Assembly (NCBI RefSeq): GCF_023168165.1
Contig: NZ_BQYJ01000004.1
Span: forward strand, 310,001 to 374,000
DNA from: Niallia sp. NCCP-28
Lineage (GTDB): Bacteria > Bacillota > Bacilli > Bacillales > Cytobacillaceae
Direction of reading: 5' to 3'
Length of the DNA stretch: 64,000 bases
The notes below the pieces were generated by a model, which was not told the DNA's origin, made no database searches, and saw nothing but the letters and a program-made list of their open reading frames with translations. Positions 1 through 8,694 of this stretch are shown here, one piece after another. The position numbers and the translations under genes were made by a program. The first letter of the stretch is position 1. Each line of letters starts with the position of its first letter.

Positions 1-1372
1 AACCTTCTTGATAGAAACCATATTTTTCGAAGATTTCTACCAATCCTTCATATAATGTCATGCCTTTTGATTTATAGTATGCTGCTACTTCTGCAGCAAA
101 AATTGCAGACTGAACGGCATCTTTATCACGCACAAAATCGCCGATTAAATAGCCATAGCTTTCTTCATAGCCAAATAGGAAAGTATGCTCGCCTGTTTGT
201 TCAAACTCTTTAATTTTCTCTCCAATAAATTTGAAGCCTGTTAATGTATCAAGTGTTGGGATGCCATATGCTTTGGCGATGGTTCTGCCAATTTCAGATG
301 TAACAATCGTTTTAATAACTATACCATTTTCCGGCAAAATCCCTTTTTCCTGTTTTTGCAACAATAGGTACTCAAGCATTAATGCGCCTAATTGGTTTCC
401 TGTTAATACGGTATATTCTCCATTTAGATCTTTGACTGCAACCCCTAAACGATCTGCATCTGGATCTGTTCCAAGAAGAATATCTGCATCTATTTCTTTA
501 CCATAACCAATTGCAATTTCAAAAGCAGCATGTTCCTCTGGATTTGGCGATTTAACCGTTGAGAAGTTAGCATCTGGAAGCTCTTGCTCTTTTACAACTG
601 TTACATTTTCAAAACCAAATGCTTTTAAGCCAGCACGAACTGGCTGATTTGCTGTTCCATGCAAGGGTGTGAAAACAATCTTCAAATCTTTTACACTATC
701 TAAATCGCTATTTAATTGAATGCTTTTTAGCTCTTCAATATAAGCTGAATCCACATCTTTCCCAATATATGTTAATAGACCTTTTTCTAATAGCTCTTTT
801 TCTTCCAGCACTTCTATAGTCAATTCATTCTCTACAGCGTTTACATAACGAATAATAATATCGGCAGCTTCCGGAGGCAATTGACCACCATCTTCTCCAT
901 ATGCTTTAAAACCGTTATATTCAGGAGGATTATGACTTGCTGTAATGACTACTCCCGCAAATGTATTTAAATGGCGAACAGCAAAAGATAATAATGGAGT
1001 CGGACGCAATTCTTCAAACACATAAGATTTTACTCCTAATTTCCCAACCACTTTCGCAACTTCCAAAGCGAATTCAGGTGATTGATGACGAGAATCATAT
1101 GCAACCGCAACACCGCGATTCATTGCTTCTTCTCCTTGTTCCACTATGTACTTTCCTAGACCCTCAGCAGCTTTACGCACTGTATAGATATTCATTCGGT
1201 TAATGCCAGGTCCCAGCTCTCCACGCATACCGCCAGTGCCAAATTCAAGATGCTTATAAAAGCTGTCTTCAACCAATTTTTCAGATTGCTGCAGTTCTGC
1301 TAATTGTGCTTTTAAATTTGGTTCTAAATCTGCAAAGCTTGTCCATTTTTCAACAATTTCTTTATAAGCCAT
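1..1372 (-). CDS. pgcA: Phosphoglucomutase/phosphomannomutase, C-terminus beyond window
   Basis: Alpha-phosphoglucomutase of the phosphohexomutase superfamily, interconverting glucose-6-phosphate and glucose-1-phosphate in the cytoplasm to feed UDP-glucose, teichoic acid and glycolipid synthesis. Read on the minus strand from an ATG at 1372, preceded by AAAGGTGGG. The phosphoserine loop TASHNP is at about residue 146, and the metal-binding DPDADR loop at about residue 303. The sugar-binding GEHTF...GYEESYGY segment follows at about 390. About 457 codons are present of a family length near 580, so the last domain lies off the left edge. The frame is intact. The function is well supported by these motifs; the mannose versus glucose preference cannot be read from the sequence. 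Confidence 0.93.
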   Translation of the reverse strand, partial: MAYKEIVEKWTSFADLEPNLKAQLAELQQSEKLVEDSFYKHLEFGTGGMRGELGPGINRMNIYTVRKAAEGLGKYIVEQGEEAMNRGVAVAYDSRHQSPEFALEVAKVVGKLGVKSYVFEELRPTPLLSFAVRHLNTFAGVVITASHNPPEYNGFKAYGEDGGQLPPEAADIIIRYVNAVENELTIEVLEEKELLEKGLLTYIGKDVDSAYIEELKSIQLNSDLDSVKDLKIVFTPLHGTANQPVRAGLKAFGFENVTVVKEQELPDANFSTVKSPNPEEHAAFEIAIGYGKEIDADILLGTDPDADRLGVAVKDLNGEYTVLTGNQLGALMLEYLLLQKQEKGILPENGIVIKTIVTSEIGRTIAKAYGIPTLDTLTGFKFIGEKIKEFEQTGEHTFLFGYEESYGYLIGDFVRDKDAVQSAIFAAEVAAYYKSKGMTLYEGLVEIFEKYGFYQEG

Positions 1373-1451
1373 AATCCCAGGGCCCACCTTTACCAATATA
1401 TTTTTACTACCTTAACATTACCTAAATTTTGTATATAAGTAAAGCCTTTTT

Positions 1452-1465
1452 GGGGGAATTCCCCC
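1452..1465. other. Perfect GC palindrome downstream of the cupin gene
   Basis: The 14-bp sequence GGGGGAATTCCCCC lies 20 bases past the stop of the minus-strand cupin gene. It could form a loopless hairpin and may help end transcription, but no clear U-tract follows it on either strand, so it is not called a terminator. Confidence 0.3.
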
Positions 1466-1484
1466 CCTTCTGCCTTAACTGCAT

Positions 1485-2003
1485 TTACAAATTGCTCATT
1501 TTTTTATTCCATAATTTCACAAGTGGGCCATGTTCTCCGTAGACTGGATCCTTAGTCGGAAGAAGTGCTTTTTTAATTTCCTCTCCAGTTCCTTCAATAT
1601 CTTCTTTTGTATTTTGCTTAAGATTAAATTCCTGCCCATCTGGATATGCGCCAATTACTTGAAAATCAATGGAAGCAGATAGTTTTTTATGTCCTGTTCC
1701 TGCTGGAAGCACCAATATATCTCCACTATTTACAATAACTTTTGTGCCAGATTCTCCACCAATCAACAATAAACCCGATCCTTTTAAGATGCCAAGAACT
1801 TCATGAGCATTGCTGTGATAATGGTGAAAATCATAAATTCCATTAATCCAAGTGTTTTTCCAATTATTAGACGTTATAATCATTTCCATTTTATCTTCAT
1901 TATTTTGAAATACCTGTTTATAATGCAAAACTGGTAAAGTTGGATTATTCGGTATATAGCCATTTTTTTCAAAATAGAAAATTGTTATATCTGGTTTTAT
2001 CAT
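1485..2003 (-). CDS. Small cupin-fold protein (YjlB-like)
   Basis: Single-domain cupin of about 172 residues. The frame opens at 2048, but the ATG at 2003 is preferred because AGAGGTG lies just before it; the upstream stretch has no ribosome site. The cupin motif is clear: HHYHSNAHEVLGI near residue 62 supplies the first metal-binding histidines and glutamate, and GDILVLPAGTGHK near residue 102 supplies the second motif. This resembles the Bacillus YjlB group, whose function is not established; cupins of this size are often isomerases, dioxygenases or sugar-binding proteins. It sits alone between pgcA and the chemoreceptor gene, convergent with nothing. No function is assigned beyond the fold. 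Confidence 0.75.
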   Translation of the reverse strand: MIKPDITIFYFEKNGYIPNNPTLPVLHYKQVFQNNEDKMEMIITSNNWKNTWINGIYDFHHYHSNAHEVLGILKGSGLLLIGGESGTKVIVNSGDILVLPAGTGHKKLSASIDFQVIGAYPDGQEFNLKQNTKEDIEGTGEEIKKALLPTKDPVYGEHGPLVKLWNKKMSNL

Positions 2004-2209
2004 ATAAAGCTGCACCTCTTTTCTTCTATCTATTTTGTATATACCCATAATTTAAATAGTTCATTCCATTTGCATCCTAATAAAGTGCAGCTTAAATCAG
2101 CAAGTTTTTCACATAATCCAATCTCGAGATGAGGGTCTAAAACGTTCTAATGAGAGAAGGATTTTTTGTTCACTTGTTAAAGAGAAAATTCTGTTTTTAT
2201 ACAAAGTAT

Positions 2210-2235
2210 TAAATGGGAACTTTTATTACCGATAT
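2210..2235 (+). promoter_or_regulatory. Sigma-D type promoter for the chemoreceptor gene
   Basis: TAAA at 2210-2213, a 15-base gap, then CCGATAT at 2229-2235. This matches the Bacillus sigma-D pattern (TAAA, about 15 bases, GCCGATAT) in all but one base. It lies 70 bases before the start codon of the methyl-accepting chemotaxis gene, which fits motility control. Confidence 0.75.
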
Positions 2236-2304
2236 ATGTATTATGCCATGAAGGCAAATTCTGAGATTTATACATAGAAAACAATATAGGAGTAGTGAAA
2301 ATAA

Positions 2305-3996
2305 ATGAACTTTAGTATTAAACAAAAATTAATTGGGAGTTTTCTACTTATTTCTCTCTTTTTTAGTCTTGCTGCGGTCTATTCTTCTTTAAGTGCAAAA
2401 AAAACGGAAAAATCTTATCTATATATTATTAATACTGTTTCAGAGTTACGAATAGTCACAGATGAAATTCAAACAAATGCGGCTTTGCAGTCTGGCTATT
2501 ATAGAGGCTATTTGCTTTATAATGAACCTCTGTATAAAAATCGCCTAAACAGTGCAAATTCCAAGATAGAAAACCTTGTTTCGGAAGGGCAGAAATTGGC
2601 CCAAATAGATGAAATAAAAAAAAGCCTAACAGAAATAGGAGAATTAAATAAAGAATACGGACAAAAGGCAAATTCCATTATGAATTCTGCACAGGGAAAT
2701 AAAGAGAAAGCAATAAATGATGGATTGCAGCAGCTTGTCCCGATTGCCAACGAGTTAACAGAAAAAGCTGCTTCTCTAAGTTTATGGCTTAAAAAGGAAT
2801 TAGTAGAACCTGAAATAGCTAAAGCAACACAAGAAGCAGAAACACGTATGATAACTATGATAGCTTTAAGTGCTGCAACTACTATTCTTGCGCTCCTGAT
2901 TGGAATCTCCCAATCACTGTTTCTAACAAACACATTAAACAAACTTAAAAATGCAACAAAAGAAGTAGCGGAAGGAAATCTAAAGATCGAGCCTATTAAA
3001 ATAAAACAAAAAGATGAATTATATGATTTAAATCAATCATTTGATCAAATGAAAAATAATTTGGTGCATATGGTCACAAATATTTCTGTAAGCTCTGACC
3101 ATGTTGCAGCAAGTGCAGAACAATTAAATGCAAGTGCGGAACAATCAAACAAAGCTGCAGAAACAATCGCATCTTCCATTCAACAAATCGCAAGTGGAAA
3201 TGAGTTCACTTCTTCAAGCCTGGTGGATAACTCTCAAAATATTGCATTTATTTTTGATCATGTATTAAAGATTGCTGAGGAAGCGGAAGTTGTCTCTAAA
3301 CTTTCACAAACAGCAACAGAAAAGGCAGTAGAAGGAGCTGCTTCTGTTGAAAATAGTTTGACTCAAATGCAATTTATCAAAGAATCTGTTGAACGGACTA
3401 ATGCTGTTATTACCTCTTTGTCTAATCGTTCAAAAGAAATTGAAAATATTGTAACGTTAATTGGCAACATTGCTGAACAAACAAATTTGCTGGCCCTAAA
3501 TGCAGCTATTGAGGCAGCACGAGCTGGTGAACATGGCAAAGGATTCTCCATTGTGGCAGAAGAGGTTCGAAAATTAGCAGAACAATCGCAAACCTCTACC
3601 AAAAGCATTGCCAATTTAATTCAGGCCATTCAAAAAGAGACAATAGAATCAGTTAACACTCTTCAAGAGGCGATGAAAACAGTGGAAAATGGAGCCGTAC
3701 TTTCCGAAAAATCAGCATTAGCTTTCTCTGAAATAGTGGAAAGCACCAAAAAAGTTACTCCAAAATTAATGGAAGTAACCCAAACAATTTCTCATATAAC
3801 AAGCCGTGTAAAAGAAGTAGACACATCAGCAAAAGAAATTGTCTCCTTATCCAAACAACAAGCCATCAGTACGGAGGAATCTGCGGCATCGACAGAAGAG
3901 CAGCTTGCTTCTATGCAAGAAATTAACGCTTCTGCAGAAGCACTGGCACAAATGGCGGAGGATTTGACACATATAGTCAGCAAATTTAAGCTTTAA
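2305..3996 (+). CDS. Methyl-accepting chemotaxis protein
   Basis: Membrane chemoreceptor of 563 residues that would signal to CheA/CheW. An N-terminal membrane helix (about 10-30) is followed by an extracellular four-helix-bundle sensor domain rich in coiled-coil heptads (about 35-185). Next come a second membrane helix (about 187-207), a HAMP linker (about 208-260) and the long cytoplasmic signalling coiled coil. The conserved signalling hairpin tip, [19 protein letters not shown], starts near residue 391. The ligand is unknown; the 4HB sensor class binds small organic acids and amino acids in characterised members. The ATG at 2305 has GGAG upstream. A sigma-D promoter precedes the gene and a strong hairpin follows it, so it is a single-gene unit. 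Confidence 0.93.
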   Translation: MNFSIKQKLIGSFLLISLFFSLAAVYSSLSAKKTEKSYLYIINTVSELRIVTDEIQTNAALQSGYYRGYLLYNEPLYKNRLNSANSKIENLVSEGQKLAQIDEIKKSLTEIGELNKEYGQKANSIMNSAQGNKEKAINDGLQQLVPIANELTEKAASLSLWLKKELVEPEIAKATQEAETRMITMIALSAATTILALLIGISQSLFLTNTLNKLKNATKEVAEGNLKIEPIKIKQKDELYDLNQSFDQMKNNLVHMVTNISVSSDHVAASAEQLNASAEQSNKAAETIASSIQQIASGNEFTSSSLVDNSQNIAFIFDHVLKIAEEAEVVSKLSQTATEKAVEGAASVENSLTQMQFIKESVERTNAVITSLSNRSKEIENIVTLIGNIAEQTNLLALNAAIEAARAGEHGKGFSIVAEEVRKLAEQSQTSTKSIANLIQAIQKETIESVNTLQEAMKTVENGAVLSEKSALAFSEIVESTKKVTPKLMEVTQTISHITSRVKEVDTSAKEIVSLSKQQAISTEESAASTEEQLASMQEINASAEALAQMAEDLTHIVSKFKL

Positions 3997-4003
3997 ATTC
4001 ATG

Positions 4004-4075
4004 CAGTGATAAAGGGAAACTTCAATCAATGAAGATTTTCCATATCCTTCACTGTTTGTAGCCTGAGTCCTATAG
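4004..4075 (+). repeat. Dispersed repeat family A, degenerate 5' part
   Basis: GATAAAGGGAAACTTCAATCA begins this copy, followed by an imperfect hairpin around TCAATGAAGATTTTCC. It matches the 5' half of the intergenic repeat seen more completely at 23092-23304. The 3' half of the family occurs separately at 4420-4530, so this element may have been split. Confidence 0.5.
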
Positions 4076-4114
4076 GGGAAGTAAAGCTGGGACATAAGTA
4101 TTCCAGTTGAAAAT

Positions 4115-4159
4115 AAAAACGAACAATTATATGGTAATTACATATAATTGTTCGTTTTT
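4115..4159. terminator. Bidirectional terminator after the chemoreceptor gene
   Basis: Perfect 19-bp inverted repeat (AAAAACGAACAATTATATG and its complement) around the 7-base loop GTAATTA, with a T-run on both strands. It lies 120 bases after the chemoreceptor stop. Confidence 0.85.
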
Positions 4160-4419
4160 AAACTTTTAAAAGGGTGGTTTCAGTAAAGTTTGTTGTTATT
4201 ACCCGCAGCCTAAATAATTAATTTTTTCTATTTTTTTAAATGGTTTTAGATAAAAACCTTTAAAAAAGAAGTGGAATGGAACGAATAGTTTTTACACTTG
4301 ACTATATGTAAAAACACAAGTAACCAAGATTGCGAAACTAGCCTTTATTTTAAAGCTAAAGTTAGAGATTATTCGTCTTTACAGATTATCTAATTAGTTG
4401 TGTCCCAACCTTCTTTTCT

Positions 4420-4530
4420 GTCAGGCTTTACAGACAGTTATCTCTTACTTAGTCTTAGTGAGTTTCCCGTTTTCTCTTCTACTCCCGAAGCGAGGCTATT
4501 GCTGCCCGCTCCGTTAATGCGTGATAAGAG
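4420..4530 (+). repeat. Dispersed repeat family A, 3' part
   Basis: Contains TTTCCCGTTTTCTCTTCTAC and ends in CCGTTAATGCGTGATAA, the 3' half of family A as at 23092-23304 and 61077-61188. The rest of the 4160-4547 gap is AT-rich with no gene recognised. Confidence 0.5.
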
Positions 4531-4547
4531 GGTTTAAGAGCAAAAAA

Positions 4548-6026
4548 TTAGACAAGATCATCTTTTTTCCTTTCTGACTCTGCACTTTTCCACATGCACC
4601 TAAAAAAATAAACCCCAGCCAAAACCGTTAATGCTCCCAATAATAAAAATAAGTAATGAAAACCTGTCATTACTTCTGCTGATCCTTCTTTAGGATTCTT
4701 CATCCACCCTTCTAAAGAATGATCAAGCCAGCTATTCATAAAAGTAATGCTTACAGCTGTTCCAAGGATCATTCCAATATTTCTTAATAAAGCAATTGTA
4801 CTGCTCATCATTCCTAAATATTGTAAAGGGACATAAAACATCATAATACTATAATTGGGAGAGGTAAGGATTCCCATAGAAAATCCCAAAAAACAAAATA
4901 AAACAATTAAAATGGGCAAAGTTGTATTTTGAGATAAAAGGCTTAATGTAAACATGCTAATACTTAAGCAAAATAAACCAATAAATACTATTTTTATGCT
5001 GCCAAAGCGATCAGATAAAGAACCGCTAATAGGGCCAAATAACGCAAGAAACAAAGGATAGCACATTAAAAGCAAACCAGAATATTCTGCTGAATAGTGC
5101 AGCACCCCTCTTAAATAAAAAGGCAAACTGACCATTGCAGCAAATGTTGCAGCATAACTAATCGTTAATATAACTCCACCTGAACGCACCATTAAGGAAG
5201 AAAAAATCCCCGGGTCAATAAATGGATAGTCTACTCGTCTGCTTCGATGCATAAATCCCCAAAAAACAATAACGCTAATGATAAGAATCGCAAATAAAAC
5301 AGGGGTTGCTGCACCTTCTCCAATACTATTTAACACATAAACAAATGTTACAATGCTTACAGCAAATAGCATGCTTCCAATATAATCAAAAGAAGACTTA
5401 TAAAACTGTTTGTCCAAAGGAATATACTTTTGTGCCAGAACAAATGCAGACAAACTAAAGGGAACAATTATCCAAAAAAGAATATGCCACGAAAATGCCT
5501 CAATTAATAGCCCGCCTACTGATGGTCCCAACAAAGCCCCAAAACCGACAGATGTACTAATAATTCCCAATGCTCTTCCTCTGTGCTTTTCTGGATAAGC
5601 ATCTGTCACAATCGCCATATTAACTGCTTGAAGCATAGCCGCACCAAAACCTTGCACTACTCTGCCTATAATTAATAATTGAATGGAAGTTGATAATGCA
5701 GAGGCACCGGCTCCTACTGCAAAAATAAGATAACCTAGATTATGTATTTTCTTTTTGCCATATTGATCTGCTACCTTCCCCATAAATGGCAAAAAAAGCA
5801 TAATTGAAAGCAAATAGCCATTCACTATCCACTGAGTCAAGGAAAGGCTCGATGAAAAATAAAGAGAAATATCAGTAAGAGCAATATTTACAAATCCTGC
5901 AGAAAAATGAGAAAGAAAGGCGCCTGCACATACAGAAACCAAAAGCAAAATAGAATGCGTTTTTTGTTTATTCATTCTATTTACACCAGCTGTTGACACC
6001 CCATGCACTACATTTGTTTTTTTCAT
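4548..6026 (-). CDS. MFS drug efflux transporter, DHA2 (EmrB/QacA) family
   Basis: Integral membrane proton/drug antiporter of about 492 residues with roughly 14 hydrophobic segments. Family motif A appears as GKVADQYGKKKIH in the loop after the second segment, and the DHA2 antiporter motif C type sequence GFGALLGPSVGG is near residue 165. The conserved arginine of motif B (GRVVQGFGAAML) is present. The open frame begins with a GTG at 6035, but the ATG at 6026 is preferred: AAGGTGGT sits six bases before it. The gene is monocistronic. The substrate cannot be told; relatives export lipophilic cations, antibiotics or dyes. Confidence 0.88.
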   Translation of the reverse strand: MKKTNVVHGVSTAGVNRMNKQKTHSILLLVSVCAGAFLSHFSAGFVNIALTDISLYFSSSLSLTQWIVNGYLLSIMLFLPFMGKVADQYGKKKIHNLGYLIFAVGAGASALSTSIQLLIIGRVVQGFGAAMLQAVNMAIVTDAYPEKHRGRALGIISTSVGFGALLGPSVGGLLIEAFSWHILFWIIVPFSLSAFVLAQKYIPLDKQFYKSSFDYIGSMLFAVSIVTFVYVLNSIGEGAATPVLFAILIISVIVFWGFMHRSRRVDYPFIDPGIFSSLMVRSGGVILTISYAATFAAMVSLPFYLRGVLHYSAEYSGLLLMCYPLFLALFGPISGSLSDRFGSIKIVFIGLFCLSISMFTLSLLSQNTTLPILIVLFCFLGFSMGILTSPNYSIMMFYVPLQYLGMMSSTIALLRNIGMILGTAVSITFMNSWLDHSLEGWMKNPKEGSAEVMTGFHYLFLLLGALTVLAGVYFFRCMWKSAESERKKDDLV

Positions 6027-6257
6027 ACATACCACCTTTTCAGGCAGCAGCTCACCACCTCAATTTTCAACTATATCCATAAATCCATATTTTATATTCA
6101 TGCAAAAAATGATTAGTAAAATTTCAGCTTTACAAAGATTTATAATAGTATCTGTTATTGCTTCAACTATATCCGCTATTTTTGCAAGGAAACAATAAAA
6201 TATAATCAAACATTTTAAAGTGAATTCTTTTGAGCGCAATGAATGCCCTTCAGAAAA

Positions 6258-6452
6258 AAGCTGTTTTCTAAAAGATGGATGGTTTTCGGATCGTTTCCAT
6301 AAGTATATCCATGGTTAAAGCAGGTGGATTGGAGTGCAAGGTGCGAGACTCCTGCGGGATTAGCGGGACAGGTGAAATCCAAGGAAAACGAGCATCCCTC
6401 CACTGCAATCAACCTACTCCTTTAAAAGCAACAAAATTTACGAAAACAGCCT
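6258..6452. repeat. Dispersed repeat family C (Bacillaceae GCGGGA-type intergenic repeat)
   Basis: About 195 bp bounded by inverted AGCTGTTTTC (6259) and GAAAACAGCCT (6442). The interior, with GGTGCGAGACTCCTGCGGGA and AGCGGGACAGGTGAAATCC, matches by memory a repeat found many times between genes in Bacillaceae genomes. It is GC-richer than its surroundings. An open frame of 65 codons on the minus strand is a by-product of the repeat and is not called. Confidence 0.7.
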
Positions 6453-6460
6453 AGAAAAAA

Positions 6461-6490
6461 ATTAGATGAGCTCAAAACAGCTCATCTAAT
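6461..6490 (-). terminator. Terminator of the aldehyde dehydrogenase gene
   Basis: Perfect 12-bp stem ATTAGATGAGCT/AGCTCATCTAAT with a six-base loop and A-run/T-run flanks, seven bases past the stop codon at 6497. Confidence 0.85.
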
Positions 6491-6496
6491 CTTTTT

Positions 6497-7930
6497 CTAA
6501 ATATTTAACTCAAGGGATAAGTATTTATATTCTAAATAATCTTCTATCCCATATTTTCCTCCTTCACGGCCTATTCCTGATTCTTTTATCCCGCCAAATG
6601 GAGCTTGTGCCGTTGTCGGCAATGGATCATTTATGCCGATAATGCCATACTCCAAGCTTTCTGAAACCCGAAAAATCCGTGAAACATCATTTGTATAGAA
6701 ATAAGAAGCAAGACCATATGGTGTATTATTTGCCTGCTCTATCACTTCTTCTTCTTTTTCAAATAAAAAAATAGGCGCAACCGGACCAAATGTTTCTTCA
6801 GACGCAATTTTCATTTCACTCGTAGCATTCAATAAAATGGTTGGTTCATAAAAAAATCCTGCCTCAAATTCTTTTCCTTCAGGCCTTTTGCCTCCATAGA
6901 TAATTTTTGCGCCTTTTTGCACCGAATCTTCAATATGTTCTTTTGTTTTGGCAACTGCCTGTTCATTAATTAATGGCCCAATGGTAACACCTGGTTTCTT
7001 TCCATTTCCTACTACTAGCTTCTTCATTTTTCCGGTTAAAATTTCGGCAAATGCATCGGCAATATTTTTTTGTACATAGACTCTATTTGTACACACACAA
7101 GTTTGGCCCGCATTGCGAAATTTACTAGCAATTAAACCATCAGCAGCACGATTTAAATCTGCATCTTCAAAAACAATAAAAGGTGCATGTCCCCCTAGTT
7201 CCATGGACACTTTCTTCATTGTATCTGCCGCCTGACGCGCAAGCTCTTTCCCGACTGCAGTAGATCCTGTAAAAGTAATTTTGCGCACATCTGTACTTTT
7301 CATCATTTCCTGTCCTATTTCTTTAGGCATGCCATGCACTAAATTTAATACACCTTTTGGAACGCCCGCTTCATGGAATGCTTTTAACACTTCTATTGCT
7401 GTTAAGGGAGTCGATTCTGCAGGCTTAATAACAACTGTACAGCCTGCAGCCAATGCAGGAGCAATTTTCCTCGTAATCATGGCAATTGGGAAATTCCATG
7501 GCGTAATGGCACCAACAACGCCTACCGGCTGCCTCATGACAATAATTCTTTTCGTCGGGGAGCTGGATGGCATTGTGTCACCATAAATTCTTTTTCCCTC
7601 TTCTGCATACCATTCTAAATAATCGCAGGCAGTATTGATTTCACCAAGCGCTTCTCCAATCGGTTTTCCCATTTCAGATGTGATGATTTCTGCAAGCTCT
7701 TCTCTTCTAGAACGAAGAATGGAAGATACATTTTTTATATAATGAGATCGATCATTTGCTGTTAATTTTGACCATGGCTTTAAGGCAGCTTTTGCAGCAT
7801 CTATCGCTTTTTTTGCCTCCAGCGCTCCTCCTTTTGAAACAGCTGCTACCATTTCTCCCGTAGCAGGATTATACACCGGATATGTTTCCTTCGACTCAGC
7901 CTCACACCATTGTCCATTTATATATAACAT
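6497..7930 (-). CDS. gabD: NAD(P)-dependent succinate-semialdehyde dehydrogenase-like
   Basis: Cytoplasmic aldehyde dehydrogenase of 477 residues that oxidises an aldehyde to the acid with NAD(P). The catalytic glutamate is in MELGGHAP (about 246) and the nucleophile in GQTCVC (about 278); the second cysteine two residues later is typical of GabD-type succinate-semialdehyde dehydrogenases. The cofactor segment TPWNFP is near 148. The frame opens at 7987, but the ATG at 7930 gives the usual family length and starts directly at the conserved YINGQW motif; no ribosome site precedes 7987. It stands alone with its own terminator, so the substrate is assigned by similarity only; no GabT lies beside it. 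Confidence 0.82.
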   Translation of the reverse strand: MLYINGQWCEAESKETYPVYNPATGEMVAAVSKGGALEAKKAIDAAKAALKPWSKLTANDRSHYIKNVSSILRSRREELAEIITSEMGKPIGEALGEINTACDYLEWYAEEGKRIYGDTMPSSSPTKRIIVMRQPVGVVGAITPWNFPIAMITRKIAPALAAGCTVVIKPAESTPLTAIEVLKAFHEAGVPKGVLNLVHGMPKEIGQEMMKSTDVRKITFTGSTAVGKELARQAADTMKKVSMELGGHAPFIVFEDADLNRAADGLIASKFRNAGQTCVCTNRVYVQKNIADAFAEILTGKMKKLVVGNGKKPGVTIGPLINEQAVAKTKEHIEDSVQKGAKIIYGGKRPEGKEFEAGFFYEPTILLNATSEMKIASEETFGPVAPIFLFEKEEEVIEQANNTPYGLASYFYTNDVSRIFRVSESLEYGIIGINDPLPTTAQAPFGGIKESGIGREGGKYGIEDYLEYKYLSLELNI

Positions 7931-8251
7931 TTTCTCGCCCTCATTTCCTTTAATTTTAGTCGATTCTAAGTTTGTAGATAGTTCCATTTTAGCAGAGTAT
8001 GTATTGCCACTTCCTTTTTAATGCTCAAAAAGGCTGATCTTAAGTTTTGTTGCTGGCAAATTTTTTGGGAACCTATATATGCCGTTCTCATTATTTTATG
8101 TTCACTTTATGTTAGTATGTTCCTATTTTTTGTCCTGCCCTTTGTAACTATCTCTAACAGCGTATTAAAATGTTCTAGCCTAAAAAGAAAAAACAGCCCT
8201 GATAATTACTTAACAGGTTTACTTTAGAGATGCAAACAAGTAAAACACGAG
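7931..8251. other. Gene-free gap upstream of gabD-like gene
   Basis: Promoter region of the gabD-like gene. A 68-codon hydrophobic open frame at 8021-8227 on the plus strand has no ribosome site and is not supported as a gene. No riboswitch or RNA is recognised. Confidence 0.4.
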
Positions 8252-8296
8252 AAAAAACACATTAGAATTCACAGATGAATTCTAATGTGTTTTTTT
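8252..8296. terminator. Strong bidirectional hairpin at the outer flank of the mobile element
   Basis: Perfect 19-bp inverted repeat AAAAAACACATTAGAATTC and complement around the loop ACAGAT, with T-runs on both strands. It lies just outside the inferred left end of the mobile element. Confidence 0.8.
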
Positions 8297-8342
8297 GTTA
8301 TAATACCAACGTTTATAGGAGTTTTTTTAAAATTTCTCACCC

Positions 8343-8421
8343 TAATTCGCATATATAATCACACATATGGAAATAATTATTGTAGGGTATGTGAATTGTT
8401 TGTGATTTATACTGTGAATTG
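8343..8421. repeat. Left-end iterons of the mobile element
   Basis: Five 9-bp sites. On the minus strand: TGCGAATTA (8343-8351) and TGTGATTAT (8355-8363), 12 bases apart. On the plus strand: TGTGAATTG (8390-8398), TGTGATTTA (8401-8409) and TGTGAATTG (8413-8421), 11 and 12 bases apart. They directly precede the first gene of the element and could serve as transposase binding sites and autoregulatory operators. Confidence 0.6.
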
Positions 8422-8442
8422 ATTACGGAGGTGAAAACCCCT

Positions 8443-8694
8443 ATGGGAATGAAGTTTATTGAGCCTAAAAATAAGCGAGCGGAAAAGGTTGATTGGAAAA
8501 TCTCTGAACGCACCCGTTCGATTGTGAAATATTATGCGGAATATACGGATTTTACCGAAGAGGAAGTTGTTGACGAGTTCCTGCTCAATCTCTTGGATGA
8601 TAAGAAGTTTCTAAAATGGGTGGAAGGAAAACGTTATAATAAGCGAATTTTAACTCAAATCTTTGATACGGAGGAGGATGCTAATATTGGCTAG
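8443..8694 (+). CDS. Small accessory protein of the mobile element
   Basis: Protein of 83 residues of unknown function. The open frame reaches back to a TTG at 8419, but the ATG at 8443 is preferred because GGAGGTGA ends eight bases before it. It is charged and predicted helical; the stretch ISERTRSIVKYYAEYTDFTEE followed by VVDEFLLNLL has the look of a ribbon-helix-helix or other small helical DNA-binding fold, which is only an impression. Its stop codon overlaps the start of the transposase-like gene by eight bases, suggesting translational coupling. It probably works with the transposase, for example in end binding or regulation. Confidence 0.6.
   Translation: MGMKFIEPKNKRAEKVDWKISERTRSIVKYYAEYTDFTEEEVVDEFLLNLLDDKKFLKWVEGKRYNKRILTQIFDTEEDANIG

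Noticed and set aside
6215-6412. 65-codon open frame on the minus strand
   Set aside because: It lies almost entirely in a repeated Bacillaceae intergenic element; its sequence is a by-product of that repeat.
8021-8227. 68-codon hydrophobic open frame on the plus strand between the gabD-like gene and the mobile element
   Set aside because: No ribosome site before its ATG, no family resemblance, and it lies in the promoter region of the divergent gene.
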